64,000 bases of DNA. Source: Sequoia sempervirens. Taxonomy: Eukaryota > Streptophyta > Pinopsida > Cupressales > Cupressaceae. The notes under the pieces are model-generated. The model was not told the DNA's origin and did no database searches. It was given only the letters and a program-made list of their open reading frames with translations. Positions 23,579 through 35,365 of this stretch are shown one piece after another. How positions within the stretch are numbered: the first letter of the stretch is position 1; every line of letters begins with the position of its first letter. A program made the position numbers and the translations under genes. Location: contig VDFB02275654.1 of NCBI GenBank assembly GCA_007258455.2, forward strand, positions 1 to 64,000, written 5' to 3'.

Positions 23579-23628
23579 GAGGACCTAATATGAAACTAGT
23601 TAGGTAACATATCATGTTCACAACAATA
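23579..23628 (+). repeat. Long direct repeat, copy 1
   Basis: It contains 'aggacctaatatgaaactag', then 'ttaggtaacatatcat', then 'gttcacaacaa'. Copy 2 at 26,291-26,342 has the same start and only a few changes. The two copies flank about 2.7 kb of unassigned sequence. Confidence 0.65.
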
Positions 23629-26290
23629 ACCCCTTAAGTGCAACTTAGTTAAAATAATAAAACATGTAAATATGCAAGGATGGTATTGACTACAAGGCCA
23701 TGTTAGGTACCCATGTAAAAAAATCACTAGTACAGGAGAACAACCCATAGGAAAAAACCGTAGGAAGTAAAAGAGAGGAAATATGAAAATAAACATGTAT
23801 AATTGAAAGAAGGAAAACTCAGCATGACCCCCTAAGGACTAATTGTATCACCAATGTACAATCAATGTTCCCCCCATCGGAGAGAAAGGGAGAGAATATG
23901 GATCCCCCCACAATTTATAATGTCCTATAGTGACGTTGGATGCTAAATAAAGGATGGTGATTAAAATTCAAGAACATTGAATAACATTTCTCTCCTTTGG
24001 AAGAAACAAAACCATGTATAGATGTTGGACATGTATTCCCATGAAGAAAGAAATATTATAATGTAGTATGATGTTTTTATCTCTAAACTCTACCCAAGTG
24101 TCACCATGTCAGTATGAATAGTATGCCACAATTAAATTAGGTACAATCTTAATTAATGAAGGAGATGACAAGGAGAAATAATGTGGAGATAAATGAAGAA
24201 TAATATCCAAAGATCAAAATGGTGTGACAAAATATATGATGGGACTATCATAAAATAGGATATGCGTGTCCTTAAGTGTGTCCTCCAAGTCTACAAGATG
24301 GAACTCACAAAAAAATGTATATCTATCAAGTACTCATCCTAATGTACCAAATCTAGAAGACTGTGATGTGCCTACTACAAACAATCACTTAAAGAAATAA
24401 GTGATGGAGATGATGTGATCTAAATTTATGTCATCCAAATATACTATCCACCCCATGATGTGTCCACATAAGATGTCTAAATATGAACACCTAAAGATGA
24501 ATCTAACAATGTTGAAATGTTTGAGCCATCAACCTTAGGATAGTGACTCAAAGATAAAGAAGATGAAGCCTCTAAATCTATATTAGAATTCATAGAAGAA
24601 AAATAATTAATGGATGTCTCTAAGGAGAAGTATCATCAAGAGAAGCCTCAATGTCATCACAAATATAAATACCAACCAAATAATCAAGTTGTTCTTTTCT
24701 ATCATCATCATATGGAAGGCTATCACAATCATCATGGGGCACAAGAATATCCATAATGTGAGTGTTTTTTAATAGAGAGTGATATGGATCTCCATAGATC
24801 TCCCAAACTATGTTTGAAAGATTGTTTGTGGGCACTCAATATGTGAGATGGAACAATAGTGTCAAAATTAACACTACTACCAATCAATATTTGGACACGA
24901 TCATTTTTATTTCCCCATTCTATCTTTGGATTAAATGTACATAGTTTAAGGACAAGTCCATATAGATGGGGCTAGAGATGAATCTACCTAAGATGTTTCA
25001 ATATGTTGTCTTGACAAGATTTATATTTTCCTTTGTTTATGGTGATTATAGAATGATGAATTGAAAACCCAATATTTTACAATGATAAAATCCTCTTAAA
25101 CAAATTGGAGATCAAAACATGTGAAATTAAAACCCTCACAACATAAAAAATGGCCTCATATTCTATAAAATGTCTAAAGCACAAGTCAAAATAGTAAAAG
25201 TGACTTCAAACTAAACTAATAAATACTTAGGGAAAAATCAAGAAAAATTGATAGATGGTTACAAATTACATGGAACTAGCTTTTTGATACATATTTGTTC
25301 ATGAAAATATGATATTATATGCCAAAGTTATGCCAAAAAAAAAAAGCTCCTTAATGGGATAAAAAAGAAGCCCTTGCATTGTTTGGGTGGTAAAAGGGAA
25401 ACATTATTGGCTTTGGCTAAGTGGTGATGGTGGTGTTGGAAAGGGAAAATGTGGCACTGTGAGGGTGGTAGTGGTTGTGATGCTTGCAGTCTATCCCCTT
25501 CAACCTAGGTGGAACTTGGGGTGAAGACTAAGGGGCTTCAACCTCTCTGCACTACTTAAAACTTAGCCCTTGATTGTTGATATAACTAATAGTTTATAAC
25601 CCTTTAAAAAACCTCATTTCTAACATTATGTTGATGTGTGATGACACTAACCTTGCAAAAACCCTTTTCATACCTATACCCATGAATTAAAAAGCTATGT
25701 CTCTATACTAGGATGACATAGGTGAATATTGCCTAAGAAATTTAGAATTTATAATGACTAAGCAATAATGGAAAATTTATAGTGATTGTATGACCATATA
25801 AAATTATATGGGTCTATATTATTTAGATGTTTTACTATGATATTCTACAAACCCCAAAAAATGCTCAAAAATTTTCAATGCTAATTCATATTGAGTTTTA
25901 TATATATTTATAGTTTTTTGGGCCCTCTAAGCTCAACTCTAAGGTCCACTTGACACTATAATGAAACATACAAAAAAATTTGTGAAAAATCTCAAGAACT
26001 GTAGATCTATATCTTTGATAACATTTAAAATTTGTTGATCAACCCCATAGGAGCCAAGGATAACCTACAACCAAAATAACCTTTCACATAAGAGATAAGC
26101 AATGAATGTGATGAATCCATAGAATCTATTAGATGCAAAAATAAAATTGATACATTATACAATGAGAAAATACTTGTTATAAATACAAGGATGAAGCCTT
26201 AGGACATGCTAATATCATGACAAGTCTCTTAATCCTATGATATGAGATACAAAAAATTAGATGACCTAAGCGAGCTTAAATATGTAAGTT
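23629..26290. other. Unassigned 2.7-kb segment between direct repeats
   Basis: No domain is recognised. On the minus strand a frame with few stops runs from about 24,980 down to 24,600, for example IVWEIYGDPYHSLLKNTHIM near 24,790, but I cannot place it. The plus strand has an A run at 25,338 and a G/T-rich block (25,370-25,480). The split of relic F's gag (left) from its protease (right) suggests that this is an insertion. Confidence 0.35.
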
Positions 26291-26342
26291 TGAATAGGAC
26301 CTAATATGAAACTAGTTAGGTAATATACCATTTTCACATCAA
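26291..26342 (+). repeat. Long direct repeat, copy 2
   Basis: Partner of 23,579-23,628. It starts 'ataggacctaatatgaaact' and then diverges after 'ttcacatcaa'. Confidence 0.65.
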
Positions 26343-27020
26343 GAGAATGTGCCAAGATTGGAAAAATCAATTATATGAATACCTAAAAGAACCCCTTAAA
26401 TGCTCAGAGATACTAGAGAATAGAGGTATAAATTGATGAGGAGAAAGGATGAAATATCTTGGAAAAAGAAGAGTAATTAGAGAAGGATTATTTTAGAAAT
26501 AAAAGAGTTATTACAAAGGGAAGAAATAATATATAAGAACAAAAATAAGGTAGTTGTTTTTACAAGAGGAAAGACATTATAAAAGATAATTTATAGTTAT
26601 ATATGATTCAAAGGAAGAGGCCATGGAGGATTTTTCTACAAAATGGATCATGACCTTATGCTAGAAAATAAAAAATAAAAAATCAACGAAGAAAAGGAAA
26701 AATAAGACTACTACGAGTCATGCTTCTCTAAAAAGTAAGCACTATTATTGAAATATTTAGCTTCCTTTCAAAAGAAGAGAAAATTCTATAAAAATTAATA
26801 GTTTATCAAATACTAGAGAAAAATAGAGACTCGTACCAAAAAATAAAATAAAAAGAGCAACTAAGACCTCCAATATATGGTAAAAACACATTATTTTTTA
26901 TAAAGTTGATAATTTAAAATAAATGGATGAGAAAGGTATTAATATACTTGGGTGCTAATGTAAGTATCATTGCTAGGTAAATTTAAAGTAAACTAGTATT
27001 ATACAAGACACCATACAACA
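26343..27020 (+). pseudogene. Relic F continued: possible protease remnant
   Basis: Near 26,944-26,980 the plus strand reads LIYLGANVSIIAR, which resembles the retropepsin site (LIDLGANVS-type) with the catalytic D changed to Y. The lysine-rich sequence before it is compatible with the gag-protease linker. It sits just left of the start of element E, so E probably inserted into this older element. Confidence 0.35.
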
Positions 27021-27364
27021 TGTTGACAACCATAAATTTGATGAATTTATAGTGCTTTGTTGCTGTCACTTTGTGCCACCCCCTTGTGATCCTTGTCAAT
27101 TATAACATATATGAGAAATATTAATGGTGTATTGTGCTTAGGTGCCTTTGGTAGTTGCATTTTCCTCTTCCCAAGTTGCAACCAAAAAACCATTTGCAAA
27201 AAATTACAAAAATGGCTAAGTTTTGAAGTTTTGACTTTCAGGGTTCAAGTTGTGTACATACTTGTGTATGATCTCTATTGCTCTTGAGTTCCTATCTTTT
27301 TAGCCTCTCCTTTCTACCATTTTCCCAAGTATAAATGTTTTGAGTTTTGATCATCATTCTTCAC
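27021..27364 (+). repeat. Element E 5' LTR, left piece
   Basis: It begins near TGTTGACAACC. It matches the U3 end of the reversed E LTR at about 60,500-60,170 through 'tgaatttatagtgc', 'caattatnncnaat' and a shared 'cctttggt(a/g)(g/a)ttgca' block. The last bases, TTCAC (27,360-27,364), are repeated at 53,525-53,529 as the target duplication of element B. The exact start is uncertain by about 15 bp. Confidence 0.65.
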
Positions 27365-27384
27365 TAGTGGAAGTTTGGAGAGAT
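27365..27384 (+). other. Extra 20 bp between target duplication and LTR of element B
   Basis: TAGTGGAAGTTTGGAGAGAT lies between TTCAC and the LTR start TGTTGG. It ends in GGAGAGAT, reminiscent of GGGGGAGAT directly before the 3' LTR. It may be leftover polypurine-tract-derived sequence carried on the 5' end of the integrated DNA. Confidence 0.5.
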
Positions 27385-28092
27385 TGTTGGAAGTTGGCAA
27401 CATGAGCATGAGGAACAAGCAAAGGTACATAACGATATGTTATAGTGTTGTCATTAATGTCAACATTGTAACATATGTGAATATTTTGGTTGCAGACCAT
27501 TTTGATAAGTTCTAATAGGTTTTTGAGTTGTTGAGGAAGACATATTTGCAAGATAGTTTGATTTGGAAAAATAAGTTGTATGGGAAATTGACTAAGTGTC
27601 AATTGAGTTAATTTAGGGCAATAGTGCTTCTATTTTTGGGTCCACACCACTCCATAAATGAAGAATTCACTCTGCGCTTCTAACATTATTTTATTGTATG
27701 TTAAATGTATCTAATTCCAATATTTCATCATGTTTTGACAAGTGGATTGAAAGTTTTGAGTAACAAAAGTTCGGCCTAGAAAACTACAATTATCCTCTAC
27801 ACAGTGCATATGTATGGGAGATTTTGCACTTCTCTGTGGATGATTCTTTGGATTTGTGCTTTTGAGGATAAGTTTTCAAATGGTAGTAGAGTATGAATTC
27901 AAGTTTGCATTGAGATTTGAGGTCCACATTTTAGGATGTGGATACATAGTTGAAGGTTTTTGTTATTAGGTCTTATTCTATGTCGACCTAATAGGTTTGA
28001 TGTTGTGCGAAGGATAAATAAGTGTTGTAGTCTTATGTGGGATCTAATACAGGTCCATGTCAACCCATTTTAGGTTATTTTGAGGATTAAAT
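27385..28092 (+). repeat. Element B 5' LTR, left piece
   Basis: It matches the 3' LTR from TGTTGGAAGTTGGCAACATG to about 'taggattaaat'. It is interrupted by element D at the TAAAT target. Confidence 0.92.
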
Positions 28093-29304
28093 TGTAATGT
28101 CCCCTCCCTAGCTTTTCTCAATAATTGTTAGGGTTAGCCTATTTAATCGTTCTCGAAGGCTGACAAGGTGTGGTTATGGAACCTTGGTGTCCATTTATCT
28201 AGCTTGGTGAGGTTGGAATTAATATTTCAGTGTTATTATGGTCTTATTTAATTATTTAAGAATAACATTATGTTATTAAATTTAAATTAAATAATTTGAC
28301 TTATGTTATTTTAATAAAGTGACTTCTTGAAGGGGACCATGGGAGACATAAGTGAAAATTAAATTATAAAAGGTTATAACTTAAAGTGAAATGCCTAGGG
28401 AGGTATAAGGGGGGAAATAATTTAATTTTAAATATTTTAAAACCATAAAAGGAGGCGTTAGGGTTTGGAGTGGCTTTATAAGAGCTTTTTGAGCTCATTC
28501 TTTCATTATGTTGAATGAATATATTGAAATTGCTTTAGGTTTTGGAGGAGATCTTTCTTCTCAGGGTTTGTGAGGACAAAACTCTTGCAAGCAGCATTCT
28601 CTATGTTGTTGTGAGATATAGTCTGGAGAATAAATTGGTGGTTTTATTCAGAAATCACAGTTGGGCTTCATTGCAGATCATGGCTTCATTTCCTTCAGTT
28701 ACAAGGCAAGTTATTGCAGAGATTATTCAGTGAGACAGATTGGAGGAGTTGCTTAGAGGATTGTTGGTTGCAATCAGTCTATTTGTTGGGTCATACCATT
28801 GCTTGAGCTAGTTGTACCATCTAGAGGAGGGCGTGTGAACTTTCCAGCTTGGATGCCTAGGGTTTGGGCTTGGTCAAACTTGGTTTTGAGGTGTCTAGGA
28901 GTGGTTAATACTTTTTATTCACAAGGGGAGCAAAGTTTTCAGTATTCAAGGGTTTTACCAGTCATTTTCCTTGCTTCTAGTTGCGGGTTTCTACTACAAC
29001 ACATTGTCAAAGTGGATAATTTTTTTTGGGTATGTCATATTTAGTTATTAGATGATATTTTATGAACTAGGTAGTTGTCATATTCAAGAAAACCTCAATA
29101 TTTTGGTTGTAATACAAATCTAAAATTTTCAGCCAGTTGTATTATTGAATATAAGTGAAATTGTTCAGTTTTTCCTTTGTTGCAAGTTCTATTATTTTTT
29201 CACTTAATTTTCTATTCAAAGCAATTATAAATATTGTCAAAACATAAGTAAAACAATCAACAAAAATCAAAATTATAATAGGCGGAACAAGGATGCCTAT
29301 TATA
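28093..29304 (+). repeat. Element D 5' LTR
   Basis: It starts TGTAATGTCCCCTCCCTAGC and ends GCCTATTATA (the 3' copy ends CTATTACA). A TATA-like CTTTATAAGAGC stands near 28,473, a probable transcription start region. Length is 1,212 bp against 1,211 bp for the partner. Confidence 0.93.
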
Positions 29305-29318
29305 GTGGTATCAGAGCA
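29305..29318 (+). promoter_or_regulatory. Element D primer-binding site
   Basis: GTGGTATCAGAGCA follows the LTR end directly and contains the TGGTATCAGAGC complement of tRNA-iMet. Confidence 0.85.
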
Positions 29319-29344
29319 GTGCATCCTACCATCCTAGAGGGTTA

Positions 29345-30720
29345 TTTGTGAATGATCAATTTACAAGTATTGTAGGGTTCATGAGTGACAAGAATAGGAG
29401 GTACATTGCAATAGAAGAGAGAGAAAAAATTCAGTGGGCTCAACCTTATCTAGAACAAGACACTCTATCAGTTGCATTAGCAGCAAGGCAATGTAACATT
29501 GAGGTAGATTCAACTAGCATAATGGGTGACAAAGATAGAGAAGACAGGGGTAATGAGGAACCTAGTACCCATGATATGATGAGAGGGAAGTGATAGTTTC
29601 AATAGGGGAGACAAAAAACTTTGCACAAATAATAGCCTTATTGACACAACATGTGGTCGGGAACAATAACAACAATGATGGCAATAATAGAGGTAACAAC
29701 AATGGCAACAGAGGTCAAGATAGGAATAATGGTAATGGTGAAGCTTCAATGAATGATAGAAGGGAAAATCAAAATGAAAAAACCCAAACATCTCATTCTA
29801 GGCCCCTAATGCCTAACTTCTAGCCAAGATTCAATCCTCAGATAAAGAATGAACCCACCCAACAGGAGCTACAGGATCAAATTTTAGAGGATTGGAGGAA
29901 TTCAAGATTGGATTTCTAGGCCAAAATGTCTTTTTTAGATTACGTGGACCTCAGCATGAAGCACCAGTCTTATAGAGGTGGCAGACAACACATCAAGATT
30001 TATATTAAAGGGTGGGTAAGTTATCCATTCCTTACTTTGATGGTTCGGGGAAGACTACAACAAGAGCATGGGTTCAAAAGTTGGACACATACTTCCAACT
30101 CAACCTGATACAGGAGGATGAGGCTATCAAGTATGTGGCTTTACAATTAGATGGGACTACTCATTAATGGTGGCATCATGGGATGATTACCATGGGGCAT
30201 GATCAAATTGATACATATGTTGAGTTTACAGAGAGGCTAATAGATAGGTTTTCTATGAAAGACCCTGAATTGTACTTTAAGGAGTTAGCTCAACTCAAAT
30301 AGTGGGACACTGTGGATAACTTTGTTGCAATTTCTAGAGACTTTCAGTGCTAGTTACAGATATCTCAGAGAGGAGGTTGATTTTTCTTTTTATTGATAAG
30401 ATCTCAGATCCCTTACGTGGTTGGGTTAAGGGACTTAATCTGGCTACATTGTAGGAAGCCATCAAGAAGGAAAGGGATATGGAATCTTCTACTTCCAAAA
30501 GTAAATTCCAATCCAAGGGATTTATGCATAAGAAAGATAAAGACAGGAAGCATTTTCAGCATGACTCCCATCCTCCCAAACAAGACTCAAAAAAATTAAA
30601 TAATGACAAACTTAATGAGATTTAGAGGAAGCAATTGTGTTTCCATTACATGGAACCTTGGGACAAATCACAACAATGTAGCGTGAAATCCAAATCCAAA
30701 CAATTGGAATAGTTTTTTGT
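29345..30720 (+). pseudogene. Element D gag relic
   Basis: The N-terminal part (29,348-29,593) and an asparagine/glycine-rich linker precede the retrotransposon gag domain. Readable blocks are KLSIPYFDGSGKTTTRAWVQ near 30,015, then KYVALQLDGTTH, TYVEFTERLIDRFSMKDPEL and KELAQLK. A zinc-finger remnant near 30,637-30,680 reads CFHYMEPWDKSQQC, with the second C changed to Y. Many stops and frameshifts are present. Confidence 0.8.
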
Positions 30721-30869
30721 TGATGAAACAACATCAGAAAAATAAGTTCAACAGTCTGATTTGAAGAGTGGTGATGTGGAGAGTTCCTTGAGAGAGGAGT
30801 TAGAGAAGGATGGAACCATTTCCCAACTCTCCAGTATCCAGAAAATAGTTACGTTCATGGTGAGAGGTT

Positions 30870-31232
30870 TTATAGGGGCAACAAATCATAGCTTTAATTG
30901 ATACAAGTGCCACATATAACTTCATTGATGAGAATTTTGTGGCTAGAAGAGGTCTAAAGACAGAAGAGCATGATGGGTTTAAGGTGATGGTAGCTGATAG
31001 TTATAAACTTGCTTACGCTCAAAAGGTTTCAAATCTGAAAATTCAATTAGGTGAATATGAATTGGTAGATGAATTCTATGTGGTCAACATAGGGGACACT
31101 GATATGGTTCTAGGGATGCATTGGATGAAGTCTCTTATGGAGTTCTCATTCAACCTTCAAAAAATAGAAATGAAGTTTGAGGCCAATAGGAAGAAGATAG
31201 TACTTAAAGGTCTATTAGATGGGGGGCCTTGA
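30870..31232 (+). pseudogene. Element D protease relic
   Basis: The active-site segment reads QIIALIDTSATYNFID near 30,885-30,930; the family form is LIDTGAT.NFI, so D and T are kept and G is S. It continues with KVSNLKIQLGEYELVDEFYV and TDMVLGMHWMKSL, the standard distal retropepsin block of plant chromoviruses. The frame is open from there to 31,232. Confidence 0.85.
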
Positions 31233-31364
31233 GTGGTATCCTTCGAAAGGATGGAGTGACTAATTAGACATGAGTAGGTTGAGTGAGTAGTTGAGTGTCT
31301 CATCATGCATGCAGTTGCAAAACAACAAAATAATAATTACCATCCAAACATCTAGAAGTTAGTA

Positions 31365-32700
31365 TTGTATCATATTATGACATTTGGGAGCATTCCTCCT
31401 GGTGTGCCACCAAATAGAGGGATAGAGCATATCATAGAGTTAGAGGAAGGTACTAAACCGATGATGATAACCCCTTACCGACACCCAAAGAGACACAAAG
31501 ATGAAATAGAAAAATCAATCAAAAAGTTATTAGAGATGAGGCATATAAGACCTAGCAAAATCCCTTTTGCTTCAATAGTAGTGTTGGTAAAGAAAAAGGA
31601 TAGGACAATGCAGATGTGCATTGATTACCAAGCATTGAACAAAAATACTATTAAGAATAGGTATCCCATTCCACGGATAGATGAGTTGATCGATGAGCTA
31701 CATGGAGCTCGTTATTTCTCCAAGATAGATTTGAGGTTAGGGTACCATCAGATCTGGATGAGGAAAGAGGACATAGAGAAGACAACTTCCAGATGCCATT
31801 TTGGGCATTTCAAGTTCTTGGTGATGCCCTTTGGTTTGACAAATTCTCCTGCTACTTTTTAGAGTTGCATGAATCGGGTGTTTAGTAATCAATTGAGGAA
31901 TTTTTTTCTAATATTTTTTGATGATATCCCAATCTTTAGAAAAACTTGGGAGGAACACTTGCAGCATCTTGAGGAGTTTAGGAGCATTTTGGAGAGTGGG
32001 TCTCTTTATGTGAAGGAGTCCAAATGTGATTTTGGTATGACAGAGCTTTTGTACCTCGGTCACATCATCAATGTAGAGGGGGTAAAATTTGATCCTAAGA
32101 AGATCAAGGCCATATTTGATTGGTCCCCACCAATGAATCTCACTAAAATCAAAGGGTTCTTTGGTTTGTGTGATTTCTACAGGAGATTTGTTAAGGGATT
32201 TTCTCAGACTGTAGCTCCACTCATAGATTTAACTAAGAAGGGAGCTTTCGAATGGATGGATTATGTGTAGAGATGTTTTGATCATTTCAAACATGTGATG
32301 TCATCGTGTCTAGTATTAGCCATATCGACTTCTCCAAACCATTTGAGGTAGAGTGTGATGCATCAAAAGAAAAGATAACGCTATTTTGATGTAGGAGAAG
32401 CAACCTATTGCTTTTGAGAGCAAAAAACTGAGGGGTGTGGAGAAAATCTATTTTGTTTATGACAGGGAGATGTTGGCCATCATGCATACCTTGGCCAAGT
32501 TTAGACCATACCTCATTGGGGGTAAATTTATTATTAAAATTGGCCAAATAGTATCAAGTATTTCATGGATCAAAAGGATCTCAATGACAGGTAGCAAAAG
32601 TAGGTAAGTAGATTATAGGCATATGATTTTGACATTATATATGTCAAGGGGAAAAAGAATGTAGTCACCGATGCGCTTTCAAGGAGGCCTCACTTATGTT
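31365..32700 (+). pseudogene. Element D reverse transcriptase and RNase H relic
   Basis: RT is nearly intact over 31,365-32,270, with one stop (TAG at 31,860-31,862, from a glutamine codon). Key blocks are [31 protein letters not shown] with the first catalytic [13 protein letters not shown], and FFDDI at 31,914-31,928 with the catalytic pair. The RNase H part (from about 32,270) has more stops and ends YVKGKKNVVTDALSRRPHLC, the normal end of the domain. Confidence 0.9.
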
Positions 32701-32704
32701 ATTT

Positions 32705-34125
32705 GTTGGATATTTCTAATGATTAGAGAGATTTGATTGCAGCCAAATATGTCAAAGATTCTTGGGCAACAGGGATTGTAGAGGACACAATTCATGATGG
32801 CAAGTATATAGTGCTTAATGAGTTGATTATTTATAAAGATAGGATTTATTTGGTGCCTTATTCTCAGCTTAAGGTGAAGATATTGAGGACATTTCATGAT
32901 GCACCTATGGCTTGTCAACTGGGTTTTTTCAAGACATAAAGGAAGATTTGAAAGAGATTCACTTGGAAAGGGCTTAAAAATGAAGTCCTTAAGTATGTCA
33001 GGGAGTGCCCTACCTGCCAGCAAAACAAGAATGAGCATACCTATCCAGCTGGTCTACTTCAGCCCTTACCCATTCCTAATAAAAAATGGGAGTGTATTTC
33101 CATGGAATTCATCACCGGATTACCCAAGGTACAGGGCAAGGACTGCATATATGTCGTGGTTGATAGGTTGACCAAATTTTCCCGCTTTTTATGTTATATT
33201 GAAATAACATATTAGGGAGATATTTAGATTACATGGGATGTTGAGGAGTATAGTGAGTGATAGGGACAATAAGTTCCTCAGTCTCTTTTGGTAGGAGCTC
33301 TTCAAATTAAGTGGAACTAAGCTCACTCCTAGCACTAGCTACCACCCACAGACGGATGGACAGATGGAGATAGTGAACAGATGGGTGGAGGTGAACAAAT
33401 GGGTGAAGGGGTATCTTAGAAAGTATGTTTCAGGACAATAAAGAGCTTGGATCAAATGGTTGTGCATAAGTGAGTATTGTTACAATACTACCTATCATAT
33501 GTCCATCAAGATGTCTCCATTTATAACTTTGTATGGGTATGAGGCACCAAAGTTCTTGGATTTATTATTTGGAAATAGCAGAGTGCCTAAGGAAAGAGAC
33601 TTGTTGCAGGAAAGCCAAGATGTGATGAAATCCTTGAGCGAAAATTTGTAGCAGGCACAAAATCAACAAAAGCTTTATGCAAATCAACACCGTACAGAGC
33701 GCAGTTTTGAAGTTGGGGACATGGTGTATTTGAGGCTTCAGTCTTATAGACAATCTTCTCTCAAGAAGAGTGGTGTTGAGAAGTTGAAGCCCATGTTTTA
33801 TGGTCCTTTCAAGGTGACCAGGAGAGTTGGAGAGGTCGCCTATGAGCTAGAGTTGACAACTGATTGTAGATTCCATAGTTTTTCATTTATCCGGGCTTAA
33901 GAAGGCAGTAGGTCACAATGTGGTTCCTTCATCTGAGTTGCCACCCTTGGATGAAGAGGGTAAGTTGATTTTGGTTCCTAGGTCCATCATAGATTCTAGA
34001 GAGTGGATTCTTCAGAGAAGAGTAATTAAGGAATAATTGATCAAATGGAGGAACTTACTAGTAGAGGATGCGACGTGAGAAAATGAGCAAATTTTGCAAC
34101 CTTTGGAGTTGAGATTGCTTGAGGG
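32705..34125 (+). pseudogene. Element D integrase and chromodomain-like C-terminus relic
   Basis: The zinc-binding N-terminus survives in part (CPTCQQNKNEH near 33,010). The first catalytic residue region reads ISMEFITGLP where the family has ISMDFI, a D-to-E change. Further blocks are SDRDNKF near 33,258, SYHPQTDGQMEIVNRWVEV near 33,345 and the GPF/Y-type module (FYGPFKV near 33,798). Near 33,990-34,100 the sequence reads REWILQRRVIKE, then LIKWRNL, then EDAT, which is the chromodomain signature. Stops are frequent after 33,440. Confidence 0.85.
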
Positions 34126-34129
34126 CAAG

Positions 34130-34149
34130 CAATCTTGGGAAGGGTAGAC
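34130..34149 (+). promoter_or_regulatory. Element D polypurine tract
   Basis: CTTGGGAAGGGTAGAC lies immediately before the 3' LTR. It is purine-rich with two interruptions. Confidence 0.55.
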
Positions 34150-35360
34150 TATAATGTCCCCTCCCTAGCTTTTCTCAACAGTTGCCAAGGTTCACCTATT
34201 CAATCATTCTCATAGGATAACAAGGTGTGGTTAGGGAACCTTGGTGTCTATTTATCTAGCTTAGTGAGGTTGGCATTAATATTTCAGTGTTATTATGGTC
34301 CTATTTAATTATTTAAAATAGCATTATGTTTTTAAAGTTAAATTAAATAATTTGACTTATGTTATTTTAATAAAGTGACTTCTCGAAGGGGACCATGGGA
34401 GACATAAGTGAAAATTAAATTATAAAAGGTTATAAGTTAAAGTGCAATGCCTAGGGAGACATAAGAGGGGAAATAATTTAATTTCAAATCTTTTAAAACC
34501 CTAAAAGGAGGCGTTAGGGTTTGGAGTGGCTTTATAATATTTTTTTGAGCTCATTCTTTTATTATGTTGAATGAAGATATTGGAATTGGTTCTAGTTTTG
34601 GAGGAGAGATTTCTTCTCAGGGTTTGTGAGAATGAAAACCTTTGCAAGCAACATTCTCTACGTGGTTGAGAGATACAATCTAGAGAATAACTTGGTGGTT
34701 TTATTCAGAAATCATAGCTTGGCTTCATCGGAGATCATGGATTCATTTCCTTCAGTCACAGGGAAAGTCATTGTAGAGATTACTTAGTGAGACGGATTGG
34801 AGGAGTTTCTCATAGGATTGTTGGTTGCAATCAGTCTATTTGTTGGGTTGTACCATTGCTACAGTTGGTTGTACCATCTAGAGGAAGGCATGTGAACTTG
34901 TCATCTTGGATGCCTAGGGTTTGGGCTTGGTCAGAGTTGGTTTTGAGGCACCTAGGAGTGGTTAACATTTTATATTCATAAGGGGAGCAAAGTTTTTAGT
35001 ATTTGAGGGTTTTACCAGTCATTTTCCTTGCTTCCAGTTGCGGGTTTCTCTGCAGCACATTGCCAAAGTGGCTAACATTTTCTTGGTATGTTGGATTTAG
35101 TTATTAGATGATATTTTATGAACTAGGTAGTTGTTATATTCGAGAAAACCTCAATATTTTGGTTGTAATACAAATTTGGAATTTTCAGCCAATTGTATTA
35201 TTGAATATAAGTGAAATTTCAGAGTTTTTCCTTTGCTGCAAGTTCTATTATTTCTACACTTAATTTTTTACTCAAATAAATTATAAATATTGTCAAAACA
35301 CAAGTAAAACAATTAGCAAGAATCAAAATTAGAATAGGCAAAACAGGGCTACCTATTACA
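34150..35360 (+). repeat. Element D 3' LTR
   Basis: It starts TATAATGTCCCC, where the canonical TG has become TA, and ends CCTATTACA. TAAAT follows directly. It matches the 5' LTR along its whole length with scattered substitutions and small indels. Confidence 0.93.
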
Positions 35361-35365
35361 TAAAT

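Larger units (their letters stand above)
28093..35360 (+). mobile_element. Element D: Ty3/gypsy chromovirus-type element
   Basis: Complete plus-strand element of 7.27 kb inserted into the 5' LTR of element B. TAAAT stands at both edges (28,088-28,092 and 35,361-35,365). LTRs are about 1.21 kb. The order gag, protease, RT, RNase H, integrase, chromodomain-like C-terminus is that of chromoviruses, whose chromodomain guides integration to particular chromatin. It is broken by scattered stops but is among the better preserved elements here. Confidence 0.94.

Noticed and set aside
28093..35360. Element D as an endogenous pararetrovirus
   Set aside because: Long LTRs, a perfect 5-bp target duplication, an integrase and a chromodomain-like tail make it a Ty3/gypsy chromovirus; no movement-protein sequence is seen.
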